Shown here: one piece after another, positions 59,255-64,000 of the stretch
Layout: each line of letters starts with the position of its first letter
How positions within the stretch are numbered: position 1 is the stretch's first letter
Source: Conexibacter sp. CPCC 206217
GTDB taxonomy: Bacteria; Actinomycetota; Thermoleophilia; Solirubrobacterales; Solirubrobacteraceae
NCBI RefSeq assembly: GCF_030646165.1
Contig: NZ_JAUTDO010000001.1
Span: forward strand, 186,001 to 250,000
DNA: 64,000 bases
Reading direction: 5' to 3'
The notes under the pieces: model-generated
What the model was told of the DNA's origin: nothing
The model's database searches: none
The model's input: only the letters and a program-made list of their open reading frames with translations
Made by a program: the position numbers and the translations under genes

Positions 59255-60751
59255 TCATGAGGTCGCGACTCCCCCGGGCGTCTCCTGCGAGGCGCGGACT
59301 GACGGCGTCCCGCGCATGATGGTGTCGAACGCAGCGCCGTGCTGGCGACGGTCGCGGGTGCGGAGGATCCGGTCGTAGATCTCAATCGTCGTCCGGGAAT
59401 CTTCGTGACCGACCTGCTCCTGCACGTACGACAGCGGCGCACCCGCCTCGAGCATGTGCGCGATGTATGTGCGACGGAAGACGTGAGCCGTCACGTGCAC
59501 GGTCAGAGGCGGGAGCCGGCGCCGACGCAGCTCGTCGAGAGCAGCTTTCTGAACGCGCTGGAGGAGGTTGTTCAACGTGTCCTTGTTGAAGGATCTGCCA
59601 CGTCTGTTGAGGAAGAGCGGCGCCTCAAGTTCGTAGGCATCACCGAGCGCGTCTACCCAGGCTCTCAGCTGTTCCTCAGCCCAAGGCGTCATGTCGATCT
59701 CGCGCACTCCTTTGCGGGTCTTCGATCTTGAGACACGGATCTTGTGGTGGACGAAGTCGAGGTCGATCGGCCGCAGAAGACAGATCTCCGTATTTCGGGC
59801 GCCACTCGCGCTGAGCAGCGCGACGATCGTCCGTGTCTGCGAGACGCGCGGGCGTGCGCGGCGGGCTGCATCCTCGAGGTACCAGATGGTGCTCCGGGAG
59901 ATCCGGAGCGCTCTTGCCGTCTCGACGACCGTCAGGCCGACCTCCTCGCGAAGACGCCGGATCTCGGCCGCCTTCGCGATCGTGCGCGTATGCACGCCGG
60001 CGTCGGCGTTGTGAGCCACCTCGAAGAGCAGTTGCACTTCATCGCCTTCGAGCCAGTCGCGGACTGTCTTCTTCGGAACGGTGACGTGAAGCTGGGGATC
60101 GTGTGCGTGGTTCTTGCTGATCGCGATGCTGTCTCGGCGGCATGCTTCAGCGAGGACGAGATGAAGGACGTCGATCGAGTGGTTGATCGTCTTCTCGCTG
60201 AGCTTCAGCGGACGGTTGTCGGATTGGCGCAACACGATTCCGCGATCGTTGGCGACGCGGATGTGATGCATCAGCTCGATGCGTCTGCGACGGAACTCGC
60301 CGATTCGCTCCCGCACGATCTCGCTCAGCCGAGCGTTCTCGAACTCAGGCAGCAAGTGGTTGCGGAGCATGTTGCTGTAGAAGGCCTGCGTGTTGGGTGA
60401 GACGGTGATCCCGTGCTTCATGAGGTAATCGGTCGCGAACTCGCCGAAGAACGGATCGCCGCCGCGCTCGTCAAGCGGTTCCTCGGGCGGGGGCTCGTAG
60501 GTCCCGCGCTGCACTTGGTCCAGGAAGTAGTCGAGCAGGATCTGCGCTCGCTCCTCAGACCAGCCCTCACTCCGGAGGCCGCATCTGATCCGCTGTCGTT
60601 CACCGTGTTGGTCACGGAACCGGATCGCGTAGCCGATGTCGCCGTCTGCGCGGCTCCAGCTCTTTATCCCGCCGCTGGCGGGGCGCCCGCGTCTGACGCT
60701 GGATCTTCTCGTTCTGGGTCTGGGTCGAATCGAAAGTGTCGAGGAAGCCAT
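59255..60751 (-). CDS. int: Tyrosine recombinase (ICE integrase) with inserted HTH
   Basis: The product has 498 residues from ATG 60751. The SAM-like core-binding domain is at about 100-215 (FGEFATDYLMKHGITVSPNT). The catalytic domain has Arg319 (SASGARNTEICLL), His423-x-x-Arg426 (VTAHVFRRTYIAHML), His449 (QEQVGHEDSRTT) and Tyr459 (IEIYDRIL). Between the domains, residues 258-297 (IAKAAEIRRLREEVGLTVVE, TARALRISRSTIWYLEDAAR) form a helix-turn-helix, an unusual insertion that may add DNA specificity. It lies about 600 bases from the 3' end of tRNA-His, the classical position of an integrase. Confidence 0.9.
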   Translation of the reverse strand: MASSTLSIRPRPRTRRSSVRRGRPASGGIKSWSRADGDIGYAIRFRDQHGERQRIRCGLRSEGWSEERAQILLDYFLDQVQRGTYEPPPEEPLDERGGDPFFGEFATDYLMKHGITVSPNTQAFYSNMLRNHLLPEFENARLSEIVRERIGEFRRRRIELMHHIRVANDRGIVLRQSDNRPLKLSEKTINHSIDVLHLVLAEACRRDSIAISKNHAHDPQLHVTVPKKTVRDWLEGDEVQLLFEVAHNADAGVHTRTIAKAAEIRRLREEVGLTVVETARALRISRSTIWYLEDAARRARPRVSQTRTIVALLSASGARNTEICLLRPIDLDFVHHKIRVSRSKTRKGVREIDMTPWAEEQLRAWVDALGDAYELEAPLFLNRRGRSFNKDTLNNLLQRVQKAALDELRRRRLPPLTVHVTAHVFRRTYIAHMLEAGAPLSYVQEQVGHEDSRTTIEIYDRILRTRDRRQHGAAFDTIMRGTPSVRASQETPGGVATS

Positions 60752-60784
60752 CGGTGCTCCGTGGTGCTGACGTTGGACGAAGAC

Positions 60785-61147
60785 CTATGGGAGCGGCGGC
60801 GGCATGCGCGACGGCAACCGGCGGCGTCTCCGAGAGCGCGGCCGGTGGTCCTCGCCGCGGCGCCGGCCAGCGTGCCGGTGTCGATCGAGAACTGCAGCGA
60901 CGACCTGGCCGTCGAAACGAAGGCGAGCCTTGGGGCCATCGCCGAGCCTGATGACGCCGAGCTCGCGCTGATGGGCGTAGACCCAGCTCGGCCGCACGCG
61001 ATACCGCGCGGCCACCTCCGCGACCGTCAGCAGCTCGCCGGCAGAGGACGCGGGCGGCCGCTCCTGCAACAGCTCGAGGACACGCCTCGCCACGGCCTCG
61101 ACGAGGCCCGGATCGGGACCGGATGAGTGTGTAGGACCGGCTGCCAC
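60785..61147 (-). CDS. Excisionase-like helix-turn-helix protein
   Basis: The product has 120 residues from GTG 61147; upstream starts are possible. The HTH is ELLTVAEVAARYRVRPSWVY, AHQRELGVIRLGDGPKARLR, FDGQVV, the pattern of MerR/excisionase-like small proteins (S-x-x-E-(V/A)-A-x-x-x-x-V-x-x-x-T/W-V). The tail is very basic (RRRGEDHRPRSRRRRR). It is immediately upstream of the integrase, 33 bases apart, so it is probably the recombination directionality factor. Confidence 0.65.
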   Translation of the reverse strand: MAAGPTHSSGPDPGLVEAVARRVLELLQERPPASSAGELLTVAEVAARYRVRPSWVYAHQRELGVIRLGDGPKARLRFDGQVVAAVLDRHRHAGRRRGEDHRPRSRRRRRLPSRMPPPLP

Positions 61148-61322
61148 GCCGATCCACGTCGTAGATCTGGGCGAACCCACCCCTGTGGATTGCGGCCCGG
61201 GAGGCTGCGCGCGATTTTGGGGCCAAGCGGCCGGCCCCGGCCCCAAACTCCCGGCAAAGGACGGCAATCCCCCGCCCTCGTTGTCCGCGCTCTGACCCGC
61301 TACGAGAGAGTGCCGAACGACG

Positions 61323-61346
61323 AAAGCCCCGCGTTTGCAGGGCTTT
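61323..61346 (-). terminator. Hairpin downstream of tRNA-His
   Basis: AAAGCCC (61323-61329) and GGGCTTT (61340-61346) form a 7-bp stem. Read on the minus strand it comes just after the tRNA and ends in TTTCG, consistent with a tRNA terminator. Confidence 0.6.
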
Positions 61347-61352
61347 CTGAGG

Positions 61353-61426
61353 GGTGAGCGAGGGGACTCGAACCCCCGACCGCCTGGACCACAACCAGGA
61401 GCTCTACCAACTGAGCTACGCCCACC
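61353..61426 (-). tRNA. tRNA-His (anticodon GTG)
   Basis: The minus strand folds into a full cloverleaf: acceptor GTGGGCG/CGCTCAC, D arm GCTCAGTTGGTAGAGC, anticodon arm CCTGG-TTGTGGT-CCAGG with anticodon GTG, and T arm GGGGG-TTCGAGT-CCCCT. The extra G at -1 (61426) pairs with the discriminator C (61353), the hallmark of histidine tRNA. CCA is not encoded. The 3' end faces the integrase, so this is the probable attB/attR site of the element. Confidence 0.95.
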
Positions 61427-61536
61427 AAGTGGAGACTGGAATCTACCATTGCGGGACGGATCGCGTCTTGGCGAGGGCTTGGGCGGCCGCCTGCAAAGGG
61501 CACGACCCGACTCCCGTGTGCCGATAGGCTGCTCAG

Positions 61537-62472
61537 ATGAGCGAGCAGTTGTATGAGGTCGGGCGTGGCGTGACGATGTGTGCGGAGGGGTTTGGGAATC
61601 CGTCCGATCCGCCGCTGCTGCTGGTGATGGGGCTGGGGATGCAGATGGTCCGCTGGCACGAGTCGTTCGTGAGGGAGTTCACGGATCGCGGGCTGTATGT
61701 GATCCGCTTCGACAACCGTGACAGCGGGCGGTCGACCTTCTTTCCCGAGATCCCGGTGCCCAGACCCGTGCAGCTCGTGCGCCGGCGGTTCGATCCGCGG
61801 CAGTACAGACTCTCCGACATGGCGCTCGACACCGTCGGGCTGCTGGACGCGCTCGGGCTGGAGAAGGTCCACGTCGCCGGCGCCTCGATGGGCGGGATGA
61901 TCGCGCAGGTCCTCGCAACGGAGCATCCGCGGCGGGTGCGCTCGCTGACGTCGATCATGTCCAACACCGGCAGCCGCTGGCAGGGGCAGCCCGCGCTGAA
62001 GACCTATCCGATCCTGCTCAGACGGGCCCCGCGCGACCTCGACGCCTACCTCGCCCACCAGGTCGCGATCCACGCGGCGATCGGCTCCCCCGGCGCGCCG
62101 CCGAACGATCCGCTCTTCCTCGAGATCTCGCGCCGCAGCTTCGAGCGCAACCCCGACCCGACCGGCACCGGCCGGCAGCTCGCCGCGATCCTCGCCTCCG
62201 GCGACCGCACCCGCGCGCTGCACAGAGTCTCCGCCCCCACGCTCGTCGTCCACGGCTCCGCCGATCGGATGATCGCCCTCTCAGGCGGCAGGGCGACCGC
62301 GCGGGCGATCCCCGGGGCCGAGCTGCACGTCGTCCCCGGCATGGGCCACGACCTGCCGCGCGAGAACTGGCCCGAGGTGATCGGCACGATCGCCGATCAC
62401 ATCAAGAGCGTCGAGCGCGACCGCTCCGGCTCCGGCGCCCGCTCCGGCTCAACGCCGTTCACGCGCCGCTGA
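61537..62472 (+). CDS. Alpha/beta hydrolase
   Basis: The product has 311 residues from ATG 61537. The order is typical: PPLLLVMGLGMQMVRWHESF (oxyanion MGLGM), VIRFDNRDSGRS, the nucleophile elbow VHVAGASMGGMIA with Ser117, the acid TLVVHGSADRMIALSGG, and the His in VVPGMGHDLPR. The whole is close to esterase/lipase-like hydrolases that follow this plan. It is next to tRNA-His and probably chromosomal. The substrate is unknown. Confidence 0.9.
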   Translation: MSEQLYEVGRGVTMCAEGFGNPSDPPLLLVMGLGMQMVRWHESFVREFTDRGLYVIRFDNRDSGRSTFFPEIPVPRPVQLVRRRFDPRQYRLSDMALDTVGLLDALGLEKVHVAGASMGGMIAQVLATEHPRRVRSLTSIMSNTGSRWQGQPALKTYPILLRRAPRDLDAYLAHQVAIHAAIGSPGAPPNDPLFLEISRRSFERNPDPTGTGRQLAAILASGDRTRALHRVSAPTLVVHGSADRMIALSGGRATARAIPGAELHVVPGMGHDLPRENWPEVIGTIADHIKSVERDRSGSGARSGSTPFTRR

Positions 62473-62529
62473 GCGGCCGAGCGGCAGCCGGTCGATCCGA
62501 GGACGACCGGCCGGACCGCCAGAGAACCG

Positions 62530-64000
62530 CTACTTCGACTCCGCTGCCGACAACCGGTCGCGCGCGCGACCGCGGGCCATCTTCTGCCGCGAGGTCTGGT
62601 CGAGGTAGACCTTGCGCATCCGCACCGCGCCCGGCGTCACCTCGACGCACTCGTCCTCGCGCACGAACTCCAGCGCCTGGTCCAGCGACAGGATCTTCGG
62701 CGGCACGAGCCGCTCCAGCTCGTCGGCGGTCGAGGAGCGGATGTTGTTGAGCTTCTTCTCGCGCACGGCGTTGACGTCCAGGTCCTCCTGGCGCGCGTTC
62801 TCGCCGACGATCATGCCCTCGTAGACCTCGGTGCCCGGCCCCACGAAGAGGATCCCGCGCTCCTGCAGCGAGAAGAGCGCGAACGACGCGACTCTGCCGG
62901 CGCGGTCGGCCACGAGCGAGCCGGACGGGCGCGTGCGGATCTCGCCGTGCCACGGCTCCCAGCCCTCGAAGACGTGGTTGATGATCCCGGTGCCGCGCGT
63001 CTCGGTGAGGAACTCGGTGCGGAAGCCGATCAGCCCGCGCGCCGGCACGACGTAGTCCATCCGGACCCAGCCGGTGCCGTGGTTGATCATCTGCTCCATG
63101 CGGCCCCTGCGCAGCGCCAGCAGCTGAGTCACGACCCCGACGTACTCCTCGGGGATGTCGATCGTCATGCGCTCCATCGGCTCGCACAGCTTGCCGTCGA
63201 TCTCGCGCGTGACGACCTGCGGCTTGCCGACGGTCAGCTCGTAGCCCTCGCGGCGCATCAGCTCGACGAGGACGGCCAGCTGCAGCTCGCCGCGGCCCTG
63301 GACCTCCCACGTGTCCGGGCGCTCGGTCGGCAGCACGCGCAGCGACACGTTGCCGACCAGCTCGGAGTCGAGCCGGCCCTTGATCAGGCGCGCGGTGACC
63401 TTCGTGCCCTTCTCGGTCGCGGCCAGCGGCGAGTTGTTGACGCCGATCGTGACCGACAGCGACGGGTCGTCGACGTGGATCACGGGCAGCGGACGGGCGT
63501 CGTCGGCATCGGCGAGCGTCTCGCCGATCGTGACGTCGGCAAGGCCGGCGATCGCGATGATCTCGCCCGGTCCGGCCTCTCTCGCCTCGACGCGCTCCAG
63601 CGCCTCGGTGATGTAGAGGTCGGTGACCTTGACTCTCTCTATCGAGCCGTCGGTGCGGCACCAGGCGATCGTCTGACCGCGTCTGATGACGCCGTGGCGC
63701 ACGCGCGCCAGCGCGATGCGGCCGAGGTACGGCGACGCGTCGAGGTTCGTGACCAGCGCCTGCAGCGGGTGGTCCTCCTCGTAGCTCGGCGCCGGGATGT
63801 GCTCGACGATCAGGTCCAGCAGCGGTCTGAGGTCTCTGCCGTCGACGGGGTTGTCGGGGTCGAAGTCCATCGACGCCCAGCCGTCCTTGGCGTTCGTGTA
63901 GACGATCGGGAACTCGATCTGCGTCTCGTCGGCGTCGAGGTCGAGGAACAGCTCGTAGACCTCGTTGACGACCTCCTTGATGCGCGAGTCCGGGCGGTCG
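62530..64000 (-). CDS. typA: TypA/BipA ribosome-associated GTPase, 5' part outside window
   Basis: The minus-strand reading of at least 490 residues continues past the right edge, so the G-domain start is absent. Visible parts are RIKEVVNEVYELFLDLDADE at the edge, DFDPDNPVDGRDLRPLLDLI, domain II (LVTNLDASPYLGRIALARVR), the elongation-factor-type VQGRGELQLAVLVELMRREG, PMERMTIDIPEEYVGVVTQL, and the TypA C-terminal DYVVPARGLIGFRTEFLTET, RGTGIINHVFEGW. TypA is a translational GTPase working on stressed ribosomes. It is a conserved chromosomal gene, so it marks the right flank of the element. Confidence 0.95.
   Translation of the reverse strand, partial: DRPDSRIKEVVNEVYELFLDLDADETQIEFPIVYTNAKDGWASMDFDPDNPVDGRDLRPLLDLIVEHIPAPSYEEDHPLQALVTNLDASPYLGRIALARVRHGVIRRGQTIAWCRTDGSIERVKVTDLYITEALERVEAREAGPGEIIAIAGLADVTIGETLADADDARPLPVIHVDDPSLSVTIGVNNSPLAATEKGTKVTARLIKGRLDSELVGNVSLRVLPTERPDTWEVQGRGELQLAVLVELMRREGYELTVGKPQVVTREIDGKLCEPMERMTIDIPEEYVGVVTQLLALRRGRMEQMINHGTGWVRMDYVVPARGLIGFRTEFLTETRGTGIINHVFEGWEPWHGEIRTRPSGSLVADRAGRVASFALFSLQERGILFVGPGTEVYEGMIVGENARQEDLDVNAVREKKLNNIRSSTADELERLVPPKILSLDQALEFVREDECVEVTPGAVRMRKVYLDQTSRQKMARGRARDRLSAAESK

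Larger units (their letters stand above)
7698..61352. mobile_element. Integrative and conjugative element (minimal extent), inserted at tRNA-His
   Basis: Minimal extent from the first mobile-type gene (7698) to the 3' end of tRNA-His. It carries an integrase and an excisionase-like gene, a near-complete T4SS set (VirB4-, VirB6-, PrgI-, VirB2-like, coupling ATPase, cell-wall hydrolase), an AEP primase, helicases, ParB, a TAC module and cargo. The right end is set by the tRNA. The left end is not visible: no direct repeat of the tRNA 3' end was seen, so the element could also include 2791-7580 or end outside the window. Confidence 0.65.

Overview
The window is a GC-rich (roughly 70%) actinobacterial sequence. 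The codon use and the content (secreted Ig-like proteins, a sigma factor fused to an anti-sigma-type zinc domain, a cyclic-nucleotide-binding domain of the kind fused to thioredoxin reductases) suggest Thermoleophilia/Solirubrobacterales. That placement is inference, because there is no rRNA or other phylogenetic marker. Most of the window looks like one large integrative and conjugative element (ICE). Its integrase (59255-60751) and a likely excisionase-type HTH protein (60785-61147) sit beside the 3' end of a tRNA-His gene (61353-61426). Ordinary chromosomal genes lie to the right: an alpha/beta hydrolase and typA, which is cut by the window edge. Genes at the far left also look chromosomal: the 3' side of an AcoR-like regulator is off the edge, then a broken cyclic-nucleotide-binding gene and a DJ-1/PfpI protein. 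I could not find a second copy of the tRNA 3' end, so the left boundary is not fixed.

Layout. 1-2.5 kb: regulator, stress-type genes and small membrane proteins. 2.8-7.6 kb: two secreted Ig-like proteins and a subtilisin-like protease with a non-canonical serine region, all on the minus strand. 7.7-13.6 kb: HTH/zinc/homing-repeat protein, a phage-like structural protein, a DUF3800 gene that appears frameshifted, and a run of small one- or two-helix membrane proteins, several with predicted coiled coils. 13.7-17.5 kb: a short N6-type DNA methylase with a 38-codon leader ORF, an XRE regulator operon and a DUF4935-type PIN gene.

17.6-36.9 kb is a long, tightly packed minus-strand array. It holds an AEP-type primase, a winged-helix regulator, a UvrD-like helicase, a DnaJ-type zinc protein, a SNF2-like helicase, a MoxR-type AAA ATPase, a VWA protein with an HExxH motif, a ParB-like protein, a Rad52-type annealing protein and a PD-(D/E)XK nuclease with Cas4/AddB-like cysteines. 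Several hypothetical genes and a possible toxin-antitoxin pair are interspersed. This looks like the replication, recombination and maintenance module of the element. The ParB/VWA/MoxR/helicase core is the part least explained by known systems.

36.9-40.3 kb: a ComEC-like metallo-beta-lactamase fold gene with a membrane partner, divergent from a three-gene toxin-antitoxin-chaperone (TAC) operon (HigB-like, HigA-like, SecB-like). Two matching palindromes lie in the shared intergenic region. 40.5-46.2 kb (plus): ParA-like protein, SpoIIM-like membrane protein, a membrane protein and a VirD4/TraG-like coupling ATPase fused to a replication-relaxation-type winged helix. 46.3-48.8 kb: an AraC regulator divergent from a flavin-dependent oxidoreductase and an NAD(P)-binding protein, probably cargo. 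49.4-57.9 kb (minus): the mating-pair formation operon: sigma/ZAS/TM protein, Pro/Ala-rich membrane protein, small two-helix protein, VirB6/TrbL-like protein, PrgI-like protein, VirB4-like ATPase and a 3D plus NlpC/P60 cell-wall hydrolase. No classical relaxase was recognised.
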